Shown here: one piece after another, positions 51,495 to 60,900 of the stretch | How positions within the stretch are numbered: position 1 is the stretch's first letter | How the letters are laid out: each line of letters opens with the position of its first letter | Assembly: GCF_036192275.1 (NCBI RefSeq) | Contig: NZ_CP108088.1 | Span: 8,790,001-8,854,000, forward strand | DNA: 64,000 nt | Reading direction: 5' to 3' | Source of the DNA: Streptomyces sp. NBC_00250 | GTDB lineage: Bacteria; Actinomycetota; Actinomycetes; Streptomycetales; Streptomycetaceae | Translations under genes and position numbers: made by a program | The notes under the pieces: generated by a model | The model's input: the letters and a program-made list of their open reading frames with translations, nothing else | Databases searched by the model: none | Told to the model about the DNA's origin: nothing

Positions 51495-52694
51495 TTACGG
51501 CGTGACCTTCAGGAGCTTGTTCGCGGTGCCGGACGACGGGTTCTTGATGGCGTCCGCGGTGGCCGCCCCGGTCAGCGCGGCGGCCGTGTCGGCCGGCGTC
51601 GCGGAAGGGTTGGCCGCGAGGTAGAGGGCCGCGGCCCCCGCCACGTGCGGGCTGGCCATCGACGTTCCGGAGATCGTCTTGACGCCGGTGTCGCTGTCGT
51701 TCCAGGCCGAGGTGATCTCGGAGCCGGGAGCGTACAGGTCCACCACCGAGCCGAAGTTCGAGAAGTCCGACTGCTCGTCGTCCTTGGTGCTGGACGCCAC
51801 GGTGAGCGCCTCGGGCACCCGGGAGGGCGAGCCCTGGCCGGCGTCGGAGGACTCGTTGCCGGCCGCGACCGCGAAGGTCACCCCGGAGGCGATGGCCCGC
51901 TGGACCGCCGCGTCCAGGGCCTCGTCGGCGCCGCCGCCGAGGCTCATGTTCGCGACCGAGGGCCCGGAGTGGTTCTTGGTCACCCAGTCGATGCCCGCCA
52001 CGACCTGCTCGGTGGTGCCGGAGCCGTTGTCGTCGAGGACGCGGACGGCCACGACCTTGGCCTTCTTGGCGACTCCGTGCTCGGTGCCGGCGATGGTGCC
52101 CGCCACGTGGGTGCCGTGGCCGTTGCCGTCGTCGGCGGTGTCGTCGTTGTCCACGGCGTCGAAGCCGTGGCTCGCCCGGCCGCCGAAGTCCTTGTGCGAG
52201 ATCCGGACGCCGGTGTCGATGACGTACGCGGTCACGCCGTCCCCGCCGTTGTCGGGGTACGTGTACTTCTGGTCGCCGGCCGTGTCTGCCTGGTCGATCC
52301 GGTCCAGGCCCCAGGACGGGGGCTGTTCCTGCGTCTCGGTGATGCTGAAACGCTTGTTCTGTACGACGGTTCCGACGGCGGGGTCGGCGGCGAGGCGCTT
52401 CGCCTCGTCGACGGACAGGCCGGAGGCCGAGAAGCCGTTGACCTCGGAGCCGTAGGAGCGGACGAGCGTGCCGCCGTACTTCTTCGCGAGGTCCGCCTTG
52501 TTCGCGGATGCGTCGAGGATGACGACGAAGCTGCCGGAGACGGCGCCGGGGGCGCCGAGTCCGTGCACGGTCCCTTCGGCCGGGGCGGCTGCCCCGGCGA
52601 GATTGCCCGCGAACAGCGCGGCAGCGGCCGCGGCGGCCGTACCTGTGGCTATGGCCGCGTTGCGAAGTCCGTGGGATCGCTTGTGAGTTGCCAT
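51495..52694 (-). CDS. Secreted subtilisin-like serine protease (S8)
   Basis: 399 residues. Signal peptide with NAAIATGTAAAAAAALFAGN, an I9-type propeptide (GSFVVILDASANKADLAKKYGG to VVQNKRFSI), then the S8 domain with Asp in AYVIDTGVRISHKDF, His in DGNGHGTHVAGTIAG, Asn in FAVAAGNESSDAG, and Ser in GTSMASPHVAGAAALY. Resembles Streptomyces alkaline serine proteases. ATG 52694. A dyad TTGACG/CGTCAA (52716-52734) lies just upstream and may be regulatory. Confidence 0.95.
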   Translation of the reverse strand: MATHKRSHGLRNAAIATGTAAAAAAALFAGNLAGAAAPAEGTVHGLGAPGAVSGSFVVILDASANKADLAKKYGGTLVRSYGSEVNGFSASGLSVDEAKRLAADPAVGTVVQNKRFSITETQEQPPSWGLDRIDQADTAGDQKYTYPDNGGDGVTAYVIDTGVRISHKDFGGRASHGFDAVDNDDTADDGNGHGTHVAGTIAGTEHGVAKKAKVVAVRVLDDNGSGTTEQVVAGIDWVTKNHSGPSVANMSLGGGADEALDAAVQRAIASGVTFAVAAGNESSDAGQGSPSRVPEALTVASSTKDDEQSDFSNFGSVVDLYAPGSEITSAWNDSDTGVKTISGTSMASPHVAGAAALYLAANPSATPADTAAALTGAATADAIKNPSSGTANKLLKVTP

Positions 52695-52947
52695 GAAGCT
52701 GGATCTCTCCTCGTGTTGACGTGTGGGGCGTCAAACGTTCGAGAGAACCCTGTGCGGATTGGCAGGAGCAAATCAAGTGCCAACCCGAGGTAAGGGCTTA
52801 TTCAACAAGGTTTCTTAAAGTCCTCTCCGCACCGCCTCCATCTCGCACACGCCTTCTCGCCAACTCCTCCGTGAAATGGGCACGTTCCGGCCCGGTGCCG
52901 GAGAGCCGCCGAGCCCCGGTTGACGCCGCCGGTGTGCACCCGCGACG

Positions 52948-53946
52948 GTGACCGGCATGGGGAGAGAACACCGACTGCTCGTTCTGCTGGTCTGCCTGGT
53001 CCTGGGGAGCGCCCTGACCGCTGCCGTTCTGGGGGCGTCCGAACGGAAAGGGCCGCACGAGGCGATGCCCGGGGCGCCCGCGCCCGGCGACTTCGTCGAC
53101 ATCCGTGACGTGCCGCCGGCTCCGGTACAGACGCCGCGCCCCGGGCCGGACGCATCGACCGGCTCGTTCACGGTCGACTGCGGCCGCAACGGCGAGGGTC
53201 ACTACAACCAGGACAACCTGGTGATCTCACCCGGACTCCGCAACGGCGCACACCACACCCACGCCTATGTGGGCAACCTCTCCACCGATGCCTTCTCGAC
53301 CGACGGCAGCCTCGCCGCCGCCCCCACGACCTGCCGCGGCGGCGACCGCTCCACGTACTACTGGCCCGTCCTCCGCCGCCCCGACCGCCCCGCGACGCGG
53401 CCGTACGAGAAGGCGGCCGCGCACGGCAACACGGGGCAGATCCTCACGCCCGCCGAAGTGCACCTGGAATTCCGCGGAAGCCCGGCCGGCCAGGTCGTAC
53501 CGATGCCGCGCTTCCTGCGCGCCTTCACGGGCGACGCCGTGGCCTTCACCGCCCGCGGCGACGAGGGCGTGAAGGCTCGCTGGGGCTGCGCGAGCCTGCC
53601 CGACCGCTCCACCACCCGCTACCCGCGCTGCCCGGACGGCGACCGCCTCACCCGCACACTCGTCTTCCCCAGCTGCTGGAACGGCCTCGACACCGCCAAC
53701 CCCGAGCGCACCCACCTCGTCTTCCCCGCCGCCAACGGGGTCTGCCCCCAGAGCTCCTTCGCCGTCCCCGAACTGCGCATCACCCTCGCCTACGAGGCGC
53801 CCCCGGCCGACGCGCCGATCGCCCTGGACTCCTTCCCCGAGCAACGCCACAGCCCGAAGACCGACCACGCCATGTTCGTCAACGTGATGACGGACGGTCA
53901 GATGGCGAAGCTCGTCACCTGCATCAACACGGGACGCCGCTGCTAA
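52948..53946 (+). CDS. DUF1996 secreted protein
   Basis: 332 residues. A membrane/signal helix (LLVLLVCLVLGSALTAAVLG), Pro-rich linker, then DUF1996-like blocks: NQDNLVISPGLRNGAHHTHAYVGN, STYYWPVLRR, FPSCWNGLDTANPERTHLVFP and CPQSSFAVPELRITLAY. Presumed extracytoplasmic; function unknown. GTG 52948 and ATG 52957 are both possible starts; neither has a good ribosome site. Confidence 0.86.
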   Translation: MTGMGREHRLLVLLVCLVLGSALTAAVLGASERKGPHEAMPGAPAPGDFVDIRDVPPAPVQTPRPGPDASTGSFTVDCGRNGEGHYNQDNLVISPGLRNGAHHTHAYVGNLSTDAFSTDGSLAAAPTTCRGGDRSTYYWPVLRRPDRPATRPYEKAAAHGNTGQILTPAEVHLEFRGSPAGQVVPMPRFLRAFTGDAVAFTARGDEGVKARWGCASLPDRSTTRYPRCPDGDRLTRTLVFPSCWNGLDTANPERTHLVFPAANGVCPQSSFAVPELRITLAYEAPPADAPIALDSFPEQRHSPKTDHAMFVNVMTDGQMAKLVTCINTGRRC

Positions 53947-53955
53947 CCGCGGCAG

Positions 53956-53970
53956 TGTGACCCATGTCAC
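53956..53970. promoter_or_regulatory. Crp-like palindrome upstream of the ECF sigma gene
   Basis: TGTGA-N6-TCAC (GTGAC-CCAT-GTCAC dyad) matches the actinomycete Crp pattern GTG-N6-GNCAC. Located 80-100 bp ahead of the sigma factor start. Confidence 0.45.
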
Positions 53971-54052
53971 CTGAACCACCCGCGCCGGGGCCACGTGTTG
54001 GGCACGGCGCGGACGGCGCCGACGATGCTGGCACCGCAGACGGAGTGGATGG

Positions 54053-54631
54053 ATGGCCGGACCGCTATGGCCCCGCAGCAGGCGGGGATCGACCGACGAA
54101 GCACTGATCAGGGCGGTGTACGAGGAACACGGCAACGCCCTCCTCGCGTACGCCACCCGCCTGACCGGCGACCGGGCCGCCGCGGAGGACGTCGTTCAGG
54201 AGACCCTCATCCGCGCCTGGCGCCACTCGGAAGCCCTGGTCAACGGGAAGGGCTCGGTGCGCGGCTGGCTGCTGACGGTCGCACGGAACATCATCACCGA
54301 CCGCTACCGGGCCAAGGCCGCCCGCCCCGCCGAGGTGGCGGAGTCCCCGGCGACACCCCCCGTCGCGGAGGACCACGCCGACACGGTCGTCGACACCATG
54401 ACCGTACTCGGCGCCCTCGACCGGCTGTCACCCGAACACCGTGACGTACTCACCGAGTTGTACTACCGCGAGCGCAGCGTCGCGGAGGCGGCCGACAGCC
54501 TGGGCATCCCGGCGGGCACAGTGAAATCCCGCTCGCACTACGCGCTCAAAGCGTTGCGCGAGACGTTCGGAGAAGGAAACCGGCCGAGCATGCCGCAGCA
54601 GCCCGCCGGACTCAAGGAGGTGGTCGCATGA
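54053..54631 (+). CDS. ECF RNA polymerase sigma factor
   Basis: 192 residues. Region 2 AVYEEHGNALLAYATRLTGDRAAAEDVVQETLIRAWRHSEAL and region 4 LDRLSPEHRDVLTELYYRERSVAEAADSLGIPAGTVKSRSHYALKALRE. Of the SigK/SigL-like ECF group with a zinc anti-sigma partner. ATG 54053. The stop overlaps the anti-sigma ATG (ATGA), so the two are translationally coupled. Confidence 0.93.
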   Translation: MAGPLWPRSRRGSTDEALIRAVYEEHGNALLAYATRLTGDRAAAEDVVQETLIRAWRHSEALVNGKGSVRGWLLTVARNIITDRYRAKAARPAEVAESPATPPVAEDHADTVVDTMTVLGALDRLSPEHRDVLTELYYRERSVAEAADSLGIPAGTVKSRSHYALKALRETFGEGNRPSMPQQPAGLKEVVA

Positions 54632-55356
54632 ACCGGCAGCAGCACGAAGAGGAGGAACTCCTCGGCCCGTACGTGCTCGGCGTACTCGACGACGCCGACA
54701 CCCGGCGCCTGGAAGCGCACGTGAAGGACTGCGGGGCATGCCGGCAGGAGGTCTCCGACTTGCGCGAGATGGAAGCGGCGCTCGGCGAAGTACCCCAGGA
54801 GGCGTTCCTCGACGGTCCGCCCCCCGGCGGAGACCTGCTCCTGCAGCGCACCCTGCGGCAGATGCGGGGCGAGCGCACGACCACGCGGAACCGCCGACGG
54901 GGCCTGGTCGGCCTGGCGGCGGCAGCGGCTCTCGCCGGCGTGTTCTGGGCCGGTACGGCCGTCTCGGGCACGGGCGCGCCGGTCGCCCTGCCACCGTCCC
55001 CGACGCCGACCTCCCCGGTGACGCCCGCCACCCCGCCGCCGGGCACCCGCGTCGCCTCGGCGACCGACGTCGCCAGTGGCGCCCGGATGACGGTACGGGT
55101 GACCCCGGCGGCCCGCTGGGTCCGCGTCCACGCGGCCGTGACCGGGCTGCCCCCGGGCGAGCGCTGCAAGCTCGTGGTGGTGGGCCGCGACGGCACCAGG
55201 ACCACGGCAGGAAGCTGGGTCGTGGGGGAGGCTCCGGGCGGAGGCGAGGGCAAGGGCGCCTCGCTCGACGGCTCGGCGGCGGTCGACCCGTCGAACGTCC
55301 GGGCGGTGGTGGTCGAGAACGAGGCGGGCAAGAGCTTCGTCACCGTGCCCGTGTAG
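54628..55356 (+). CDS. Zinc-containing anti-sigma factor, membrane-bound
   Basis: 242 residues. ZAS motif LEAHVKDCGACRQEV (His-x3-Cys-x2-Cys) at residues ~29-43, a single membrane helix near 92-110 (GLVGLAAAAALAGVFWAGTAV), a Pro/Thr linker, and an extracellular RskA-like domain (RVASATDVASGARMTVRVTPAARWVRVHAAVTGLPPGERCKLVVVGRDG). Holds the coupled sigma factor at the membrane until a signal, possibly redox or envelope-related, is sensed. Confidence 0.92.
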   Translation: MNRQQHEEEELLGPYVLGVLDDADTRRLEAHVKDCGACRQEVSDLREMEAALGEVPQEAFLDGPPPGGDLLLQRTLRQMRGERTTTRNRRRGLVGLAAAAALAGVFWAGTAVSGTGAPVALPPSPTPTSPVTPATPPPGTRVASATDVASGARMTVRVTPAARWVRVHAAVTGLPPGERCKLVVVGRDGTRTTAGSWVVGEAPGGGEGKGASLDGSAAVDPSNVRAVVVENEAGKSFVTVPV

Positions 55357-55559
55357 AGGGCGAAGAGGGCGAAGAGGGCGGAAGGATCGGAGAGATCGGA
55401 GAAGGCGGAGAGAGAACGGCGCCGGCCGGGGGCAGCCCCGGCCGGCGCTCTCGTGCCAGGGCCGAAAAAGATTCCTGGATTCATTGAACCCGCCCCGGAC
55501 GGCCCGCGTGTTTCCGGTGCCGACAGAGACCGATGAACCACCGGATAAGAGGAGTTCTC

Positions 55560-56501
55560 ATGATGAACCTCCGCAAGCTCACCTTCGCCGCAGCCGGCAC
55601 CGCGCTCCTCCTCGGGGCGACGGCCTGCGGAACGCAGGGCACCACGACCGGCTCCCCGCAGCAGGCCCCGGCGCGGTCGGCCGCCCCCGCCGACGGCGAC
55701 AACAGCGCCGACGCGTACGGCAGTGGCAACGGCGACGCGGGGACCGGCTCCGAAGCCGCCACCGCCTCCGGCCCGCTGGCGGTCCGCAACGACCCCAAGC
55801 TGGGACCGCTGGTCACCGACGCGGCAGGCTTCACCCTGTACCGCTTCGACAAGGACACCGCCAGCCCCTCCTCGTCCGCCTGCGCGGGCGACTGCGCGAA
55901 GACCTGGCCCCCGGTCCCCGCCTCCGTCACCAAGCCCGGCGGCGTCGACGCCGCCAGGATCGGCTCCGTCAAGCGCGCCGACGGCACCGAGCAGCTGACC
56001 ATCGCCGGATGGCCGGTGTACCGCTTCGCCAAGGACACCGCGCCGGGCCAGACGAACGGCCAGGGCGTGGGCGGTACCTGGTTCGCCGTCACCCCCGACG
56101 GCAAGAAGGCGGGCACCAAGGACGCCGGTGAGCCGGCCGGCGAGGCGCTCCCGGCCCTCTCGCTCGTGAACAACGCCAAGCTGGGCCCCATCATCCGTGA
56201 CGGCAAGGGCCGCACCCTCTACCGCTTCACGAAGGACACCGCCTGGCCCATGAAGTCCAACTGCGAGGGCGCCTGCCTGGAGAAGTGGCGGCCCGCCAAG
56301 CTGGTCGACCTCAGCGACGTCGAGGGCATCGACCCCAAGAAGCTGATCACCTACACCCGCTCGGACGGCACGAAGCAGCTCACGATCGACTGCTGGCCGC
56401 TGTACTGGTTCACCGGCGACAAGACCCCCGGCGACACCAACGGCCAAGGCGTGGGCGGCACCTGGTTCGCGGTCACGGCGGGCGGCAAGCTCGTCAAGTA
56501 G
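55560..56501 (+). CDS. Lipoprotein with two 'secreted repeat' (COG4315-type) domains
   Basis: 313 residues. Lipobox GATAC after a short Sec signal. Two tandem units, each LGPLVTDAAGFTLYRFDKDT...C-x3-C...W-P and then LTIAGWPVYRFAKDTAPGQTNGQGVGGTWF, are the PF03640-type secreted repeat. In both, paired Cys suggest disulfide or haem/metal binding in extracytoplasmic electron transfer. Such lipoproteins are frequent targets of the adjacent sigma/anti-sigma pairs. ATG 55560 with AGAGGAG ahead. Confidence 0.87.
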   Translation: MMNLRKLTFAAAGTALLLGATACGTQGTTTGSPQQAPARSAAPADGDNSADAYGSGNGDAGTGSEAATASGPLAVRNDPKLGPLVTDAAGFTLYRFDKDTASPSSSACAGDCAKTWPPVPASVTKPGGVDAARIGSVKRADGTEQLTIAGWPVYRFAKDTAPGQTNGQGVGGTWFAVTPDGKKAGTKDAGEPAGEALPALSLVNNAKLGPIIRDGKGRTLYRFTKDTAWPMKSNCEGACLEKWRPAKLVDLSDVEGIDPKKLITYTRSDGTKQLTIDCWPLYWFTGDKTPGDTNGQGVGGTWFAVTAGGKLVK

Positions 56502-56547
56502 GTCCACGGGAGCGGTGCTGTCAGTGGCCGGCGATAGCGTTGATCGC

Positions 56548-57165
56548 ATGGGATTCACCAGTGCGTGGGCGATCACCGGCCACACCGACGAAGGCATCGC
56601 GAACCTCGCCCCGCAACTGCTCCCCGCGATGCGGGCGGACCGCGAGAGCCCGGATGCCGCCCGCCGCTGGCAGCAGTGGCAGCGGGCCCCGCTCCCCGAC
56701 TACCGCACCTGGTACGAGAACCACGGCCCGGAGATCGATTCGTTCCGCGCACTCACGGCCCCTGGCAGCCACGTCGACGACATGTGCTCCGGCGGAACGG
56801 ACCCCGCCTTCTCCGTCGTGTACGACGTATGGGACGGGCAGAGCGAGGACAGCATGTACATCACGGTCCACCGCAAGGAGTACGCCGTGTCCTCCCTCCT
56901 CCACGCTCTCGGACCGACGCGAGCGGCGCTCCTGCCGGGCTGGTGCGGCACCTTTCTGCTCACTGCGGCCCAGGTCGCCGAGAGCCTGCCGCACGTCGAG
57001 CGGGCCTTCGCCTTCGGTCCGGAGGAGCGCGCGGCCGCAGAAGCCCAGGACTGGCTGGACTACGGGGTCGGCGAAGAGAGCGTCCTGGACGGCCCGCTCC
57101 GTGTCTGGCGCACGGCCACCCACCGGGGCATGGGTCTGTGCGGCCTGTCCGTACACCTCACCTGA
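56548..57165 (+). CDS. Hypothetical protein
   Basis: 205 residues, soluble. MGFTSAWAITGHTDEGIANLAPQLLPAMRADRE at the start; central SVVYDVWDGQSEDSMYITVHRKEYAVSSLLHALGP; C-terminal GVGEESVLDGPLRVWRTATHRGMGLCGLSV. I do not recognise the family. It resembles the acidic, immunity-like proteins found near toxin loci, but no toxin is adjacent. ATG 56548 chosen over an upstream in-frame TTG-like extension. Confidence 0.7.
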   Translation: MGFTSAWAITGHTDEGIANLAPQLLPAMRADRESPDAARRWQQWQRAPLPDYRTWYENHGPEIDSFRALTAPGSHVDDMCSGGTDPAFSVVYDVWDGQSEDSMYITVHRKEYAVSSLLHALGPTRAALLPGWCGTFLLTAAQVAESLPHVERAFAFGPEERAAAEAQDWLDYGVGEESVLDGPLRVWRTATHRGMGLCGLSVHLT

Positions 57166-57219
57166 CCCCGGTACTCGGGTCGGTCTAAGTGAGCAGCTCG
57201 GACGGTGTGCGTGAGCAGC

Positions 57220-57924
57220 TCAGACCGGGTCAGCGGATCCGCCGGCGTGTGCCGCTTCCCAGGCCTCCCGGATCGCGAGCGGAACGCGTCCGCGATCCGG
57301 CAGCTCGAATCCGTTGGCCCTGGCCCAGTCGCGGATGGCGCGCGTACTGATCGACGACCTGGTGGTCAGGCCGGTGACCGGTACGCGGCTCCGGAGTCGT
57401 GAGGGGGTGAAGGCGACTCCGTCGTCGAGGAGGCCCGGGGGGAACCACGGGACGCGCGTCGTCCCGCCGAGGACGTCGACGAGAAACGCGGTCACGGTCC
57501 CGTTGTACGTGAACCACGGGGCGCGCACCCGCTCGGCGACGGCGACGGTCCACTGGTCGGGGGCGTCGTGGGGCCGCGTGTCCCAGAACAGATGGTCCCC
57601 GTTCCCGGTGACACCCATGGCGAAGAGATCCGCGGCGTTGCACGGCGGCGACCAGGGCCTGCGTGCGGCGCTCGGGATCTCGTCGAGCTGCCCACGCAGC
57701 CACATGGGCATGGGACCGGTCAGATCGACCCACTCGCTGAGCGCACCAGGCTGGTACAGGGTGAGGAATCCACAGAACTCACCGAGCCCGTAGGCGGCGA
57801 CCAGCTCTTTGTAGTCGCGGGGCAGGCGCATGCCCAGTTCGCCCTCGACGCGGATCCAGTCGGGCGCCGGGGGAACGACGGCGGGAGGCGGGCACTGGGC
57901 CCTCAGCGCGTCGAGGTCGGTCAT
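57220..57924 (-). CDS. SMI1/KNR4-domain protein fused to an Lsr2-type DNA-binding domain
   Basis: 234 residues. Residues ~1-175 are SMI1/KNR4-like (DWIRVEGELGMRLPRDYKELVAAYGLGEFCGFLTLYQP, then NGDHLFWDT and WTVAVAERVRAPWF). The last ~40 residues, ISTRAIRDWARANGFELPDRGRVPLAIREAWEAA, match the C-terminal AT-hook-like domain of Lsr2 with its RGR core. ATG 57924 lies in the NRPS stop (ATGA), so it is translationally coupled to the synthetase. Suggested role: DNA-binding regulator or silencer of the cluster sensing a protein partner; this is inference. Confidence 0.82.
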   Translation of the reverse strand: MTDLDALRAQCPPPAVVPPAPDWIRVEGELGMRLPRDYKELVAAYGLGEFCGFLTLYQPGALSEWVDLTGPMPMWLRGQLDEIPSAARRPWSPPCNAADLFAMGVTGNGDHLFWDTRPHDAPDQWTVAVAERVRAPWFTYNGTVTAFLVDVLGGTTRVPWFPPGLLDDGVAFTPSRLRSRVPVTGLTTRSSISTRAIRDWARANGFELPDRGRVPLAIREAWEAAHAGGSADPV

Positions 57925-60900
57925 CGTTCGGCATCCCTTCGATTGACGTCCCGGCGGGTTCCGGCCGGTAGGGAGGGGAAACCGTCGAGGTCGCCGTCCT
58001 CGGTGGCGACGGCGTGCCCGAGCAGATGCAGCGGGCCCGCTGTGACACCCGCCGCTTCCATGCCCCGCCAGTACGCCAGGGCGAGCCGGGCATCCACCAG
58101 GCCGTGGACCAGGGGAAGTTCCGGATCGGCGGCGTGCAGCAGGGACTCCAGCCGACACGAGGCGATCGTGTCGGGGAGCCACGAGCGCGCCGCGTATCCC
58201 GCGGCGGCGGACGGCGGAAGCCCCGTAGCCGTACGACGCTCCACAGACCCCCCAGGCCGCACGGATTCCGGAGACCCTCCAGGCCGCACGGATCCTGGAG
58301 ACCCTCCAGGCCGCACGGATCCTGGAGACCCTCCAGGCCGCACGGATCCTGCAGATACCCCAGACCCCACGGCTCCCACGGACAGCAGGCCGCCGCCGAC
58401 GACGAGGACGTCACGTCGCTCCCGCATCCGGGCCAGGGCCGCTGTCGTGTCGAAGCAGTGCGGGAAGGAGTCGTCGACGACGATCGTTCCCGGCCGGAGC
58501 CGCGACACGTCGAGCACCACGCCACCTCCGCTGACGGCCGTGACGAGCAGATCGGCCTCGTACACGGCGTCCGGAAAGCCGTCCGGCCGAGCGGCCGGAC
58601 CGGACTCGTGGATCTCCACGCCCCGGGACAGACCGCGGGCGACCAGACCGTCGGCCAGAGTCCGCAGCCGTGCGGAACTGCCCGCGACATCACACAGGAG
58701 CAGCCGGGCGGGCGGCTCGGGCGCGAGGGTCAGGAGCAGTTCGAGGGACGAGCTGCCGATGGAGCCCAGGCCTGCCACGGCGACGACGAGGTCGCCGAGC
58801 TCGCGGCCCGTCCGGGCGAGCGCGGCATGGACGGTCTTGACCACGGACACGGCGGTCGCCGCGTGCCCGGTCGTGAGGACCGCGGGGCGGTCCGCCGCCC
58901 GCAGGACACCGAAGCCGTACGCCGTGAGGGACGGGATCATGCCCGCGAGCGAGACGCAGCGGGCGCCCAGTGACGCCGCGTACTCGACGGCTCGGGCCGT
59001 GCGGTCGGCGAGGTCGGGCGTCGACGCGAGCTCATCGGCGAACAGCGGGAGGCAGACGAATCCGGACCGGCCGAGAGGCGTACTGATCTCCTCCATGAGC
59101 CGCGGACGCCCGTCGGGGAAGAGCAGCTGACGGAGCTGCTCACGCGCCCCGTCCTTTCCGTCATTCCCGACCTTCCCGTCCTCCTCGCCCGCCGACCCGC
59201 CGAGCGAGTCGTGCGAGTCGAGCGAGTCGTACGACGCCTGCCCGGCGAGCGCGGCCAGCTGACCGGGCGGCGGAAGGTACCCGACGAGAGCGGAGTCGAG
59301 GACGTCGGCGCCAGGGCCCGCGACCGACTCCGCCGCGCCCGCGGCTTCCGCCGACCCTTCGGACATCGCGCTCCGCAGCGCGCTAGTGAACGACGCGAAA
59401 GCCGTCTCATCGGCGAACGCCGTGGTGGACGCGCGCAGCGTCACCCGCAGCTCTCCCTCGCCGACCGGCCGTACCGCCAGGAACGTGTCGGTGCCCACCG
59501 GCGGCGGTGTGAGGACCGCGTCGCCGTCGTCCCACCTGACCCGCAGCGTTTCACCGCTCATCGGGCCGAGCGCCGAGAAGTCCAGGAAGGTGAAGAAGAA
59601 CTGGGCGCCCGGCGGCAGACCGCCGTCACTCCGAGGAGCCGGGACCCCTTGCGCCCGCGCGGCCTCGACCTCCTCCACGACCGCGCGAAGGTCCTCGCCG
59701 AGTGTGCGGCGGCCTGTCCCGACGTCCCCGGCCTGCGGACCCGGCCGCAGGGGTATGGCGGCGGCGTACGGGCCGAACACCAAGTGGGCGTCGGGGTGCG
59801 CTTCGTCGCGGCCCGATACGGCCAGACCGAGGATCAGATCGTCCTGCCCGGTGGCGGCTGCCAGTGTGCGGTAGTACGCGGTGAGGACCGGGGCGAAGAG
59901 CGTCGTACCCGCGTCGGAGGCGATCCGGCGCAGAGCCGCGACCCGGTCCGCGTCCAGGGTGAACCCGGTGGAGCGGTACGGAGGCGTCGCAGCGTTTCTG
60001 CCGGTCGCACCGCTCCCGGCGTCGTCCCCGAGGACCGGGCGACGGTAGGGCTCGTCGAGACGGGCCCGACGCGTGCCGCCGGAGGCGACCGCGCGTTCGT
60101 GGAGGGCGACCTGGTCCCGGAACATGCCGCGCAGCGACGGAAGTTCGGCGGGTTCGCCCCGTACGACCCGGTCGTACAGGGCGAGCAGCTCCCGGCCGAG
60201 CAGCGCCACGCTGTAGCCGTCGCCGATCAGATGGTGGGCGTGGACGACGAGCACGTGCTCGTCGGGCCCCAGGCTGAGGACCCGCAGACGCAGCAGCGGC
60301 CATGCCCAGGACTCGAAGCGCCGCTCCCGTTCCTCGGCGACCCGTGACGTGAGGAGGCCGGGTTCGGCGAGGGTCTCGAAGTCGACCGGGAGCCGCAGGG
60401 TGGGCGGAAGCTCCTGCTGGACCGGCGGGCGAGCCCCGGCGGGGAACACGGTCCGCAGCATCGGATGGCGTACGACGCAGGCGTCGACCGCCTGCTGGAA
60501 CGCTTCGGGGCGCAGCGGCCCGTCGACCCGCAGACGGGCGAGCCACGCCGTGGGGGAGCCCGGTGCCATGGCCTCCGCGAGCAGGAATCCGCGCTGGGAG
60601 GGGGAGAGGGGGAAGGGAGCCGGACCGTCGGGCCCGTGCGCGCCGGTGCCGTGGAAGGCGTGGTCGGTGTCACCAGCGCCCTCTGCGGCAGCGCTGTCGA
60701 CGGCGGCGGCGAGGGCGGCCAGCGTGCGATGGGTGTAGACGACCGTGGGCCTGGGCAGGGTGCGGATCTTCTCGCGCAGCCGGGCGAACACCTGGAGGAC
60801 GAGAAGGGAGTCGCCGCCCAGGGCGAAGAAATCGTCCTCGCGCCGGATCTCCTCCGCGTCGAGGAGCTCGGACCAGACCCGGGCCAGCAGGACTTCGGTC

